Made by a program: the position numbers and the translations under genes. From assembly GCA_029582265.1 (NCBI GenBank), contig CM055817.1:23674235-23738234 (forward strand): 64,000 nt of DNA, given 5' to 3'. The notes beneath the pieces were generated by a model. That model was not told the origin of the DNA and made no database searches. It saw only the letters and a program-made list of their open reading frames with translations. This DNA is from Zoroaster sp. YZ-2022. Its lineage: Eukaryota > Echinodermata > Asteroidea > Forcipulatida > Zoroasteridae. Shown piece by piece: positions 11,971-22,329 of this stretch. Position 1 is the first letter of the stretch, and every line of letters starts with the position of its first letter.

Positions 11971-12574
11971 CTTTTGGAAAGATAGATTAAATATATCAAA
12001 ATCATTTCATTAATGATTCGTTCTATGTAGAGAGTTTTTTTTTTCGAAGTGTGAATGTACAAAAGTGACAGAAACACGACACAAATTTTTTTAATATCTG
12101 CGAATGGCCTCTGGTATCCTTCCTTGGATCCCTGGTAAAAGACAACAATTCATGCTAGATAAGTACTTCTGACAAGTCGTCCCTAATTTGCCATAGTGAC
12201 CAATCCGACTTTTTTTCAATTTTAAGTTTTCCCGCCCATTAGTACATTCAGGAAGAGACCTACCATTGTATCTAATCCACATGCATGTATTCCTTATAGG
12301 TTTGGAGATAGAGCATGCATTCTTTGGAAAATTAATAAAAGCGACACTATAATCACGATCGCAGCCGACTTACGACAGGACATGGAATCGGTTTCCTATT
12401 TTTTAATATGAACTCAGTGACTGAAAATAATAGTTTATGAGCGCACGCTGGCATATAGGGCGCGATAAGATCATTATAGCTGATGTATATATCAGTGCAT
12501 AATAGTGGTTGCATAATAATCCAATATTATTACTGAACTTGCAGGTACCCCAGATATGTCTACCCAATACTCAC

Positions 12575-12688
12575 CACAGCCTAATTCGTCCCCATTAGCA
12601 CCGCACTCTGTGTTCCCATCACATACGGACATGTTGTTCACGGAACAGTCTAGACCAGACGGACAGAAGAATTCACCATTGTCACATT
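12575..12688 (-). CDS. LDL-receptor class A exon with a damaged splice acceptor
   Basis: Open 114-nt exon body encoding CDNGEFFCPSGLDCSVNNMS then VCDGNTECGANGDELGC, six cysteines, donor GTGAGT intact. The acceptor dinucleotide, AG in the paralogue at 2888-3001 (TTGTAG), is AC here (TGTAC on the minus strand, plus-strand GT at 12689-12690). The nearest AG is 8 nt upstream (exon edge 12696) and would shift the frame by two bases. If the base is real, this exon is skipped (harmless because it is a symmetric phase-1 exon) or the transcript is disrupted. A single-base assembly error is the other explanation. Confidence 0.72.
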
Positions 12689-13082
12689 GTACATGACTGT
12701 TAACATTGAATGTTTTTCCTTAATAATTAATCTAAAGGCATTGGAAGCAACTTGTGAATATGACGATTTTACCAAAGGTAGAGCTATCATTATCATGATG
12801 TGTCATGTTTACGTATACGAAAACCAAATAACACATTATTATAGGACTACACAAATCGACTGAAACTGATTTATATTTAAAATGTCTGTTTAATGCATCC
12901 ATACACTACACAAAGTGTTGAACTAACATGGAGTCAAGTTATGTCTAACTTTATCAATGCTAATATAACACTTTTAAAAGTTAAATCCAACTTTATAACG
13001 AGTTGTCACTGACTGAACTCTTTAAAATATTGATTCAACACTTTAGTTTTAAGAAGGTACTTTTTAAGAAGTATCATCTTAC

Positions 13083-13520
13083 CTGTTTGCTGATATGTTG
13101 TGAAGACAAGCCTGAGTTTCTTCAAGTATCCATCTGTTATCGTATATTTCAGCGTTATCCACACCTCTGAGTCAATGGATGACATTTCGGTTGGCAGTGA
13201 AACAATTTGTGACGTGGTATCTATCACCAAAACAGGAACCCCGTTGGTCGGTTTGATCCCGTTCCCGATCGTCAAAATTACACAATAACCGACAAATTCC
13301 ATCACTTCTACCCGGATTCTGGTTCCGTTTGGTTCCGTCACTCTCCAAATGCACTCGAAATGCTTGGCGAGCTCCGTGTAGTGGGTGATGATGACATTGT
13401 CTGATGTGATATTCGGAATAGTTTCTGATTTTCCTGGATATATCGCAAAGTAGCTAGATTCTCCTAATATAGTTAAAGGCTCACCATGACGTAAAGACAT
13501 GTCCGTGGTACCACAAAGAT
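13083..13520 (-). CDS. CUB-domain exon of gene A
   Basis: A 438-nt phase 1-1 exon, paralogous along its whole length to 10573-11010, with the same acceptor (CTTCAG) and donor (GTAAGAT). It starts LCGTTDMSLRHGEPLTILGE; the core is FECIWRVTEPNGTRIRVEVM with VWITLKYTITDGYLKKLRL. Substitutions between the copies are scattered and mostly conservative, with no stops, which suggests both are maintained. It is the CUB exon of the first CUB-LDLa-LDLa cassette. Confidence 0.85.
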
Positions 13521-13799
13521 CTGAAGTGGTGATAAATGTTTCAAAATATGTTTAACAATGTTTGCATTTATGAATAAAGAGTGATCTGCAGTGTTCAATG
13601 TTTACAGATACATATTGAATTTAGATATGACGCAAATAATTTCGATGAGCCCCTAAAAGTTAATTGGTTTAAGTAGTGAAAGTAGCCTATACCTATAACT
13701 TGCAGAGATTACAGAGTGATATGTGAAATGGTCTATGCATCACTCGTACCAGTGTTTCCAACTAATTACCAGACACTTTTCCAAATCCCAATTAGTGTA

Positions 13800-13955
13800 T
13801 TGTGATTCCATATACGATTCATATGATTTATATATGATTCCATATATGATTCATATATTAATCATATATGATTTATATATGATTCATATTTGATTCATAT
13901 ATGATTTATATATGATTCATATATGATTCATGTATTATTTATGTATGATTCATAT
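13800..13955. repeat. ATATATGATTC minisatellite, left block
   Basis: Degenerate tandem units of about 11-12 bp around ATATATGATTCAT. It continues on the other side of the MITE at 14587-14740, so the MITE landed inside a pre-existing minisatellite. Confidence 0.85.
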
Positions 13956-13956
13956 A

Positions 13957-14584
13957 CAGGGTGTCCCTGAAAAAAGGAAACCCAAGTTTTCGGGTACATT
14001 ACTCAATAATTAATAATTCGTTTTTCAAAAATGCACACATCATTGGAAAGCTCATGTTCTCTTCTTTCATGACACCATAATCATGATGGAAGGGTCACGC
14101 ATGACTGAGCAGGGACAATTTGTACTTGGTATTGCACATTGACATTTGTTCAAGGCAAATGAGGCAGTTATGCACACGTTACAATAAGGAATAAGGATAC
14201 AGTTACAGAAATCAATTTGTTTTAGGAATTTTTTATTCCATTCCTTTCATGACAGTAATTTTGTTTATGATTATGTGCTTGTCAAAAGACAAAGTTCAAT
14301 GTCCTTGCACATGTCCACCATTCTTGTCCACACAAGCCTGTGCCCTTGTTCTCATGGTCCTCAATGTAGCAGCCATCTACTAATTTTGAACAATTGGGTT
14401 TCTGTCAGTGCCACTTTAGATTGTATGTAATCGGTCATGCGTGATTCATTGATCATGTTTATGGTGTCATATGAAAGAAGAGAACATGAGCTTTCCAATG
14501 ATGTGTACATTTTTGAAAAAATAATTATTAATTATTGAGTAATGTACCCGAAAACTTGGTTTTCCTTTTTTCAGGGACACCCTG
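13957..14584. mobile_element. Tc1/mariner-like MITE (628 bp), TA target duplication
   Basis: Long inverted ends: CAGGGTGTCCCTGAAAAAAG on the left matches the complement of the right end, and similarity continues inward for roughly 130 bp. TA flanks both sides (13955-13956 and 14585-14586). On the minus strand near 14290-14380 a short remnant, RTRAQACVDKNGGHVQGH followed by a stop, resembles the C-terminus of DDE transposases of the IS630-Tc1-mariner group. This suggests an internally deleted copy of an autonomous transposon. Confidence 0.8.
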
Positions 14585-14586
14585 TA

Positions 14587-14740
14587 TGGTTCATATATGA
14601 TTCATAAATGATGATTTATATATGATTCATGTATAATTCATATATGATTCATAAATGATTTATATATGATTCATAAATGATTTTTATATGATTCATATAT
14701 GATTTATATATGATTTATATATGATTCATATATGATTCAT
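14587..14740. repeat. ATATATGATTC minisatellite, right block
   Basis: Continuation of the 13800-13955 repeat after the MITE. It ends directly at the donor site of the LDLa exon at 14747-14860, so slippage here could affect splicing. Confidence 0.85.
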
Positions 14741-14746
14741 ACTCAC

Positions 14747-14860
14747 TGCAGCTAGTCTCGTCCGAGTAATCAGAGCACTGAGCCTTGCCATCACATTGGA
14801 AGTGTACTGGCAGACATCTTGAATCTCGGAGGCACAGAATCTTGTTCGCACTGCATTGAA
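14747..14860 (-). CDS. LDL-receptor class A exon of gene A
   Basis: A 114-nt phase 1-1 exon with acceptor TTGTCAG and donor GTGAGTATG. It encodes CSANKILCLRDSRCLPVHFQ then CDGKAQCSDYSDETSC: a canonical six-cysteine LDLa with an intact calcium cluster (D-x-x-D-Y-S-D-E). It sits between the CUB exon 15861-16217 and the cassette CUB exon 13083-13520, so the order along the protein is CUB-CUB-LDLa-[CUB-LDLa-LDLa]n. Confidence 0.88.
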
Positions 14861-15860
14861 CTGACAATAAAAAGTTAAGAAAAAGTTATTTAATTTCTCC
14901 CAAGGCCAAAGTCTCCGGTTTCTGATCTCCGCGCGCGTCGCTTCAGACATGCGTGTCGGCATTTACATTTATTTGTTATTTTTTAAATTTATTTATTTAT
15001 TTTTGTTTTTTGCTGTAAAACGATGTCCAGTTGCAGCCAGAATTTGTGGATCGATTGGAATTTAACCCGATCAAGCCTGGGCTGTTTTTTTTTCCTTCTC
15101 AGACCTGGCGGGAGGGGCTCATTGTGCCCCCTCCGTATTTTCTGTATTCAACAGCCGATTTTCATGAAACTTTGTAGGCATGTTCGGTTTAACGCGATCT
15201 ATCGAATGAGGCTACTTAAACCTTCATAGGTCACCGTTAGGTGGCGCTATACGCATTTTCTGATCACTTTTCCTCATTTGTTGTTAATTTTTTCCCCCGT
15301 AACTTCCTTTATTTTTTCTCCGTTGGCTATGAAATTTGGCACAAATGTTGCCTTCAGCATAGGCAACAATGTGAGAACATTTAAAATACCACTAGAGGGC
15401 GCTATAAGCAATATTTTGAGTCAATTTGTTCCAAAAACATGATTTTTAAATATTTTGACCCAAATTGTCTTTTTTTACCAAAAGTACAATAAAGGCAGAT
15501 ATAATAACATCCATGGTACTACTGATGATATGAATTTGTACACTGAGCAAAAAAAAAACTGTTAACAATCAGGTTTTTGGGGCAAAATATAAGTTATTGC
15601 ATTTAAACGTAATGGTGGCCATATTGAATTCCCAAAATGCATTGGAAGTGGTCACATGACCAATATTGTCCAGTTCAGAGTTTAAAAGTTGACAACAAAC
15701 CCAAAAACCCATATTAAATGTTTAACAGTATCAAAAATCTAGTATTTTTAACAAAAGAGCGTGATGTAACATAGGTGACTATCCATTGTATAAAAGGTGA
15801 TAAATGTTGCATGGTGATTTCTTATAGAGAAAAATCACGGGTTATTACACATTACAATAC
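14861..15860. other. Intron, no gene seen
   Basis: Intron of gene A. AT-rich, with a scattered AGGGCGCTATA motif common in dispersed repeats (near 15390). No domain-bearing frame was found on either strand. Confidence 0.6.
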
Positions 15861-16217
15861 CTTCTTCCTGTGTGTAATTCTTCGAGCTCAGTAGCATCTC
15901 CAACATCATTGCGCTTCGCGTATACCTCAACGATACGATGGTGATCCACATGTGCGTGTCAAATAGAAAATACGACATTCCGTTACCCTGATATTCGATC
16001 CCATCCACCAATGATGAGACGTTACTAATGTCATGCCCTCTTCCCATAGCTACGCTTTGGCCAAATGTCTTGTTGACATTCACTATGTCAATAAGGGTCA
16101 TCATTCCTGGTGGACTGGTCACGAGCCATGCGCACTCTATGAGGCGGTTACCAGGAACGGTGACATTCAGAAGGAACGCGTTGGTTAGGTTGATGACTGC
16201 GGGACCACATATCGAAT
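15861..16217 (-). CDS. CUB-domain exon of gene A (second domain)
   Basis: A 357-nt phase 1-1 exon with acceptor TCTCCAG and donor GTATTG. It starts SICGPAVINLTNAFLLNVTV and continues IECAWLVTSPPGMMTLIDIV, HMWITIVSLRYTRSAMMLEM. The Cys-Gly start, the ECAW second cysteine and the hydrophobic strand pattern with a terminal LRYT segment fit a divergent CUB domain. N-glycosylation sites (NLTN, NVTV, NKTF, NVSS, NYTQ) are dense, as in the other CUB exons. The third and fourth CUB cysteines are absent. Confidence 0.82.
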
Positions 16218-16320
16218 CTGGAGAAATGGAATAAATGAGATATAACATAGTTAATCCTCGACGTCAACATCAGCCGCCACCATCATTGTCGCGTCGCCCC
16301 ATAAAAATACTATTTATGGA

Positions 16321-16667
16321 GTGTCGTGATCGAGCGGTCTTGTGTTCTGATGGCTAAGTCGTCAGAAATTGGGTTCAATTCCTGACCATGACTTTGGTAC
16401 CTGTGTCTTTGAGCAAGGCTCTTTATCGTACATGCTTCTCTCCACCCAGGAGTAAAAATGGGCACATGTGACGGTACATGTGATACCGTAGCCCTTGTAG
16501 CGCTGAATACGGCAGCACAAAGCTGTATACTCCCCAGGGTACTGAGAAAGTTTAAGAATTGATGTTGGCCAAGTGACCAGGGGGTAATAATATAAAGCGC
16601 TTAGAGTATCACATCGTGGTAGATTTTGCGCTATAAAAGGCTCCAATTTTATGATTATTATTATCGT
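16321..16667 (+). mobile_element. tRNA-derived SINE
   Basis: The head carries RNA polymerase III-like boxes: TGATCGAGCGGTC (A box) and GGGTTCAATTCCTGAC (B box), about 40 bp apart. A ~250-bp body follows, with CACCCAGGAGTAAAAATGGG, and then a GCGCTATAAA segment and an ATTATTATT tail. It is a diverged relative of the SINE at 20161-20515, in the opposite orientation. It lies in an intron of gene A. Confidence 0.8.
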
Positions 16668-17170
16668 TAGTCAGATAAGAAATGATCACGCCCAATTTCC
16701 CTTACTTATTTCTGATAATCCTTTGTATACATGCACTGCAAAAACTGTGGTGTTAAAAACTACACCATTGGTGTTTATTTTAGGCAACTCGCACAACATA
16801 AACACCATGGAAGAATAAGTGTAGGCTGTTGCACACAGAATCAAATAATAATATGACAGTTCTAATGTTGTTTTTATAATTGAGCACAATTACAATAAAA
16901 TTTTAATTTCATATTGCATTGCACATGAAATAATATTTTTAATAACAAGATGATCTACCACTTACTATTGATGAGAGCCTAATTATTGATCTAATTTTAA
17001 CAAAATCACCGAACCATAACTGTAACTCTGCGTCATAGAACAATAACAACAAATAAAGCCTATAACAAGCCACTAAGCTTCCGTAACGGTGTGACAACAC
17101 ACTCGCTATATTGTGGTAATCCTCATTCAACTTAGCAAGGCTTACATCATAAAACACCAGGTATATCTTA

Positions 17171-17395
17171 TAGGTAAGACTAATTGCGGTGACACCATGT
17201 GAAACTCTCAATTGTGTAGTAATTAGTTCTGAAAAGAACTGGAGGTACAACTCGACGTTTCGATCAGTGTGCTCTGATCGTCCTCGGAGAAGCACACTGA
17301 CCGAAACGTCGAGTTGTACCTCCAGTTCTTTTCAGAACTGATTACTACTCAATTGAGAATTTCACATGGAGTCACCGCAATTACTCTTACTTATC
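17171..17395. mobile_element. Foldback element, near-perfect palindrome (F1 in copy A)
   Basis: The left arm (TAAGACTAATTGCGGTGACA ... CTCGACGTTTCGATCAG) is followed at once by its reverse complement, giving a hairpin of about 225 bp with almost no loop. The same family occurs at 2114-2187, 32591-32700 and 34588-35128. No coding capacity. Confidence 0.85.
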
Positions 17396-17863
17396 CTCCT
17401 CACCATGCAAAGCTACAAGTCTTACCTATATCTTATAGGGTCCATTGTGTAGTGTTTGGTATTATTACCAATGTAAACAATGATGTCGCTAATCGGCTAC
17501 CGTACTTTTATCCCTCGCATTGCATTGTGGGTTTGACACTCGTGGGAAATAAATTCTAAGATGGCGTCAAGCCAAACAAACCTGTCTTCACATTTGAGTG
17601 AGATTTAATTCTGAATAACTGTGTCACTAATTTATCTGTGTATTAAGTGATCACAACACATTGAGCAATCGTTAATCTATTGAAAGATGATTTAATAGTC
17701 GAATGATTGAGCTAATAGTTTATCAAAGCTTGATGTTGCAACTGGCCATCCATTACTGCCTATTGTGTAGGGAGGATTAGTGAAGGATTAGCGGTGGCGG
17801 TGTAGCTGGTGTAGGAATTGAGGCTTTGCATGGTGGAGATAGATATTTGAGTTCTTTCGAGTG
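17396..17863. other. Intron segment with a copy-A-only insertion
   Basis: Matches 34523-34590 plus 35151-35340 in the duplicate, but carries an extra ~215 bp (about 17444-17662) between GGGTCCATTG and AGCAATCGTT. No gene seen. Confidence 0.55.
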
Positions 17864-18625
17864 TCACCAGGTAATGATCTCTTCTTGGAAGTGATGGCTC
17901 TGAGAAGAGCTGGTTGGTTTGTGCTCAACGTTTCGACTAGTTTACTCTAGAGTAGACTAGTCGAAACGTTGAGAACAAACTCATGCTATGGTCCCACATA
18001 GATTTCGACTCTCTAGATCGTGTTTCGTCAAGATTTTAGATTTTTTACAAAATTTTCTCGAGAAAAGTCGAAATAGTCTAAAGAGTCTAAAACAATCGAA
18101 ACTGTCGATATTTGTAGAGATTTGTCGAAAAAAAAATTCATTAATCGAAAATTATTAAACCTGACCAATATTTTTCGATAAAGTTTCGATCAAATTTATC
18201 GAAATTTTGTCGACATTTTATCGAAACTGTCGAAAATGAAATCGGAACAGTCTTAACAGTCTAAAAGTTCGAAAACCAGTCGAAATAAATCTGAACTCTC
18301 TATATAGTCTAAACAATCGTTACAGTCGAAATAAATCGGAACATTTGTCCAAATTTTTTAAAACAATCGAAAATTATTCGAAACAAAATCGAAATCAATC
18401 TAAACAGTCTAAACAGTCGAATTTTGTCGAAATGCCAGTCGAAATGATCTCGATATTTATACGAGATTTTGACGAAATTATTAAAAATAACAAAAAAAAA
18501 CAGGAATCGAAATATATTTCGATAGAAAGATCGAAATATTCCTGTGGGACCATAGCATAACCGGCTCTTCTCAGAGCCATCACTTCTTCCAGAAGAGATC
18601 ATTAGCTGGTGTCACCCGAAAGAAC
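17864..18625. mobile_element. Foldback element split by a Harbinger-like MITE
   Basis: Arms 17864-17983 and 18558-18625 pair (GTGATGGCTCTGAGAAGAGC against GCTCTTCTCAGAGCCATCAC). The uninterrupted counterpart is 35345-35580. The insertion in copy A sits just after the hairpin tip. Confidence 0.8.
17984..18557. mobile_element. PIF/Harbinger-like MITE with TCGAAA-rich interior
   Basis: Inverted ends TGCTATGGTCCCACA / TGTGGGACCATAGCA. The empty site in the duplicate reads AAACTAACCGG; the filled site has TCA on the left and TAA on the right, consistent with a 3-bp TWA target duplication with one change. TWA duplications are typical of PIF/Harbinger. The whole interior consists of degenerate, loosely periodic TCGAAA/GTCTAAA words in both orientations. 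Confidence 0.78.
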
Positions 18626-18931
18626 TCAAATAGTATAGCTGATGTTCCAGACTACAGTAGCTGATTTGTAGGTATTAGGACTGTCAATTATCACTTCTTT
18701 TGTCTGCTTCCAGAAGCTGTTCCACATAGAACAGTTGCTTTCAAATCTGGTAAATGAATGAAGCAAGTTAAATGAATAGTTTGGGCCAACAGTTTAACAG
18801 TTACTCAATAGGCCATAAGAGGACCATATGGCTTACACATTTTCTTATTATTTGTCCATTCTGAATGCAAGTTATGAATTGTTTTTCATTGTTCTTTCTT
18901 TAGGACCAAGTTTATGTTTGAATTTACTTAC

Positions 18932-19273
18932 CAGTGATATCCGGCACCGCCTGCATAATAAATGACACCGAATCTATTTGACGAAACGTGCGGGCACGCA
19001 ATAACATGACTTCTCTCCATGAGAAATACTCATCCAGTATATCAGCCGAAGTAAAATATTGTACATCAGATTCCATATGAACTGCAAGAAAAGTATAGTC
19101 GCTTTCTTCCAGATCGTACGAGCATGTCACCCGTAACTGCATCCCTTCTAGCGTCGTTATATTCAAACGAAAATAGCTGTACGCTTTCCCCCATGAGAAC
19201 GTTGAGAAAGAAACGTTCTTGTTAACGTCCGCTATGAACACATCGTGGCATTCGTATATAAATCCACATAACT
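18932..19273 (-). CDS. First CUB-like exon of gene A
   Basis: A 342-nt phase 1-1 exon with acceptor TATTTCAG and donor GTAAGTAAA. It splices in frame to the signal-peptide exon (codon C|AG = Gln, giving MAQSQLCGF). It reads LCGFIYECHDVFIADVNKN, YFRLNITTLEGMQLRVTCSY, then YFSWREVMLLRARTFRQID. The exon phase, length and hydrophobic pattern match the other CUB exons, but conservation is weak, so it is called CUB-like. The paralogue at 35836-36177 has Tyr at both N-terminal cysteine positions. Confidence 0.78.
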
Positions 19274-19689
19274 CTGAAATAAATAATTGCAAAATCTTAG
19301 ATTTATTAAAAAGCAGTGGCGTGACTTTGTTAGGGGAGGGGAGGTAGGGCAGATTTGAATGTCTAATTTCATTGACCGCCCCTTGAAATACACTCGTCTC
19401 TGTGGAACTTTATAACAAAAACGAATTAAACAAAAATAATCAATGTTCGCAGAAATATTAGGAATTCTAGATTTTGTAAAAAAAAAATTTGGGGAAAAGG
19501 TTGAAACATCTTTTAACAATAGTAGCCTTAAATCAACACCGAGGAGTTTGTTCACTTTATGGGCCCCCAAAAGAGAAGGATCTTCGAATGATACCCTTGA
19601 CAAAACTCTGGGGAATAATCGTATAATTATATACCAAATGCCATGATTCGTATACCTCTTTGCAAATATCACAGTGCGCAAGTGCAAAC

Positions 19690-20161
19690 CGATTTGCATA
19701 ATGCATGCTAGTCTAGCTAACTGCTTTATGGACTTCCTTAGGATCAACTACGACTACTTCAAAAGATTCAAAACACTGCTGCATGTATTGTGACTCTCTC
19801 TAAAAAATCATGTCATATCACCCCCATCCTGAAAGATCTGCATTGGCTGCCAATATCATATCGTATTATTTATAAAATATTCCTTATCGTTTTCAAATCT
19901 TTGAATGATTGTGCACCATTATATATATCTGACTTGTTGAAATGTTATGCCCCCTCTCGCAAGTTACGTTCCAGTGCAAAATTTCTGCTGGCTGAACAAA
20001 AGTCAAAAGATTCTTGGGGTGACAGATCTTTTGAAGTTGTGGTTCCACGCCTTTGGAATGATTTGCCTCTGTACATTCGTGAATCTCAAACTGTTTACTC
20101 CTTCAAGAAAAACTTAAAAACTCATCTTATGTGTATTACCTATAAGGACTACATATACTAA
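19690..20161 (+). pseudogene. Non-LTR retrotransposon reverse transcriptase, C-terminal fragment
   Basis: Reads QLRLLQKIQNTAACIVTLSK, then ITPILKDLHWLPISYRI and APLYISDLL, ending in LWNDLPLYIRESQTVYSFK. This is the well-known C-terminal end of CR1/Jockey-like RT ORFs. A stop lies before DQLRLL (GLP-stop-DQL) and the 5' part of the element is missing, a typical 5'-truncated insertion. The 3' tail (AAGCGCCTTGAGTACTTCTT plus TTA repeats, to about 20708) continues beyond the SINE that interrupts it. The same insertion is present in the duplicate at 36650-37260. Confidence 0.85.
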
Positions 20162-20515
20162 TAATAATAATAATAATGTGTGGATTTATATAGCGCACGT
20201 ATCCACCAACTAAGTGGTGCTCAAGGCGCATTATATTATTATCCCTGCTCATAAGGCTCATAAGGCTCATAAATCATTCCTGAAACCATCTCAGCTCCCT
20301 GGGGAGTATACAGCTCAATTGCTGCCATTTCTAGCGCATATAGAGCAAACCAACTCTGCCTTCACAGGTACCCATTTAACCCCTGGGTGGAGAGAAGCAA
20401 TTATGATTAAGTGTCTTGCTCAAGGACACAAGTGTCACGGCCGTGATTCGAACCCACATTCTGTTGCTAACACCAGAACTTGAATCCGGTAAGCTAGACC
20501 GCTCGGCCACGACAC
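20161..20515 (-). mobile_element. tRNA-derived SINE inserted in the non-LTR tail
   Basis: On the minus strand: A box TGGCCGAGCGGTC, B box GGTTCGAATCACGG, a conserved body with CACCCAGGGGTTAAATGGGT, and a TTATTATT tail. The duplicate has an empty site here (GGACTACTAACATTCATT). Both edges in copy A carry TACTA, the likely target duplication, so insertion postdates the segmental duplication. Confidence 0.87.
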
Positions 20516-20676
20516 CTCATACTAGCATTCATTTATGCATTTTTTTTAAATATTTTTTTAAATATATTTTATTGCATTTGCTATTGTATTGTTACGCTAT
20601 TGTCTGATTTCGTGTTTACGAAAAGCGCCTTGAGTACTTCTTGGTGGATAATTTATGTGTGCATTATAAATCTTCT

Positions 20677-20710
<34 letters not shown>

Positions 20711-20736
20711 ATTGTCCATTAATGTTTAAAACTTAC

Positions 20737-20809
20737 GTGATTGTGCCATTAGAACAAAGAATCCCTGTGTTATATAAAGAGCTCCAAAGATGAGACCCAA
20801 GAAGCCCAT
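20737..20809 (-). CDS. Signal-peptide exon of gene A (exon 1)
   Basis: ATG at 20807-20809, then MGFLGLIFGALYITQGFFVL followed by MAQS, a strongly hydrophobic ~20-residue segment with small residues before a probable cleavage site. Donor GTAAGT lies at 20731-20736, with one base left over, matching the phase of the next exon (18932-19273). This gives a secreted or type-I product for the CUB/LDLa chain. An almost identical exon (MGFLGLIIGALYMAQGFFVL) lies at 37279-37351. Confidence 0.85.
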
Positions 20810-20887
20810 GATATCTCATTCCACCTTTCCTCTTGTCAGAGGTGAAGTACTGTATGAAATAGGATAATATACGATCATTGTGCAATC

Positions 20888-20894
20888 TTTATAC
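20888..20894 (-). promoter_or_regulatory. Possible TATA box of gene A
   Basis: Minus-strand GTATAAA about 80 nt upstream of the ATG, conserved as a TATAAAG-type string in the duplicate (near 37430). The position would leave a ~50-nt 5' UTR. Promoter use is inferred from position alone. Confidence 0.35.
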
Positions 20895-21007
20895 ATAAAC
20901 GAGACCAGTCTATTTTCCTCCCAGCCTCGGTTTGGATCGTGTGGATTTCTATGAAACAAAACATGATCTACTATAGACATTATGCGTATGATGTCACAAA
21001 CTGAAAT

Positions 21008-21120
21008 GCGCCCTCGTTCAGAGGCAAAAAAAGGTCACTCACTGGTCACGTATGAGCACGCAGAGCACTTTACATGCTCCAGTGAATTACCTTATTTTGC
21101 CTCTGAACGAGGGCGCCCTT
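21008..21120. repeat. Inverted repeat upstream of gene A
   Basis: GCGCCCTCGTTCAGAGGCAA and its complement TTGCCTCTGAACGAGGGCGC are separated by ~70 bp. Related arms flank the equivalent region of the duplicate (37575-37620 and 37905-38030). Probably a small foldback element. Confidence 0.65.
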
Positions 21121-22329
21121 CAGGATGTGACGTCAATGCAGAAGGTCTATATAAAATGTGATAAACATACGACCCATTACGGATTCCTCTCATCGAGTTG
21201 TTTCTGAAGTATATCCTTTTTAACTTAAAAAAAAATGTAATTACCATGTCAACAAACAGATAATGAGTTCATCCTGTGTGGGCGTAATTGCTGTAAGGCT
21301 GGCAGGTTTCAGAGGAAAATATAGGCACAAGAAGATGTCGAAATACGTCCCTTGTGAATACTGAAATTACCGACGAAAAGCTATTACATTTCCAACTTTT
21401 AATCATGAAAAAACGAGTATAAGCTAAGATCTTGTGAATTACATTACGGACCCGCCAGATTACGTGCGCTGTTTGTGTGGTGCGCGCATGGATATATAGC
21501 CTGCAAAACAAAATAGTACTAACTTGGTTTAAACTAGTATATAATACAACTATATCTGTGGCTATTCACTCTAAATATACACATATTATTTAAATATCCT
21601 TTTCCATAAACAAGCAGCTTTATCTCGACAAAGCTGCACCATTTTGCAGCACATGTGCACACTCGTGCAATAAACATGCGTGTGCACCACGCACGGCCGG
21701 TACCTAAACGGATATCATTGTGGTCGGCTAGCGCTTGGCATATTTATCACACGGGATCCCAGCCCGGCCGCACGCAACGGCAGTGGAATGATTTTCGACC
21801 TATTCACCCAAATTCCATTTGACCTCAAATCAATTTTATTCGTCATGACCAGCGTGGAAATCTTCCTTTCTTCAGCGTGGAATCATTGATTCCCCCTTCC
21901 CCTATAATGCCTGATATCCTCCGTTCTTCATTTTTGTAACTGAATCATACAAGAGCCACGAGTAAATGCTTGAGGATGCATTATGTGTTGTTGCCACTAG
22001 CAAGGGCTTCCCTCTTTAGCTTTCCTGCCAGCGCGCCATTTTATCGGCTCACGCGCGCGCCGTAATTTGACGATAAGCCGATTTATCGTACCTGACAACG
22101 GGTCTTGTTTTGACTTGTTTTGACAACAGAATTTCAACAGATTTCTTTATGTTTTCCATCTAACTCTTTGATCAATGCGTTTATTGCCAGTGCCTATCCT
22201 TAATTTAATTTAATTCATTTCTTTTAATCTAATTTAAATCAATTTTATTTTTTGTCTAGTTTGTCATAATAGTTTTATTATAATATTGTTCAAATGTTTT
22301 AATTCGGCCTCTGGCTGCGAGTACATTTT
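21121..22329. other. Upstream region of gene A, no gene seen
   Basis: Conserved with 38030-38970 in the duplicate, including a GCGCGCCATTTTAT-type CpG-rich patch. No domain-bearing frame. It could hold distal regulatory sequence. Confidence 0.5.

Noticed and set aside
16321..16390. True tRNA gene
   Set aside because: A and B boxes are present, but the cloverleaf is incomplete and the body and tail are those of a SINE.
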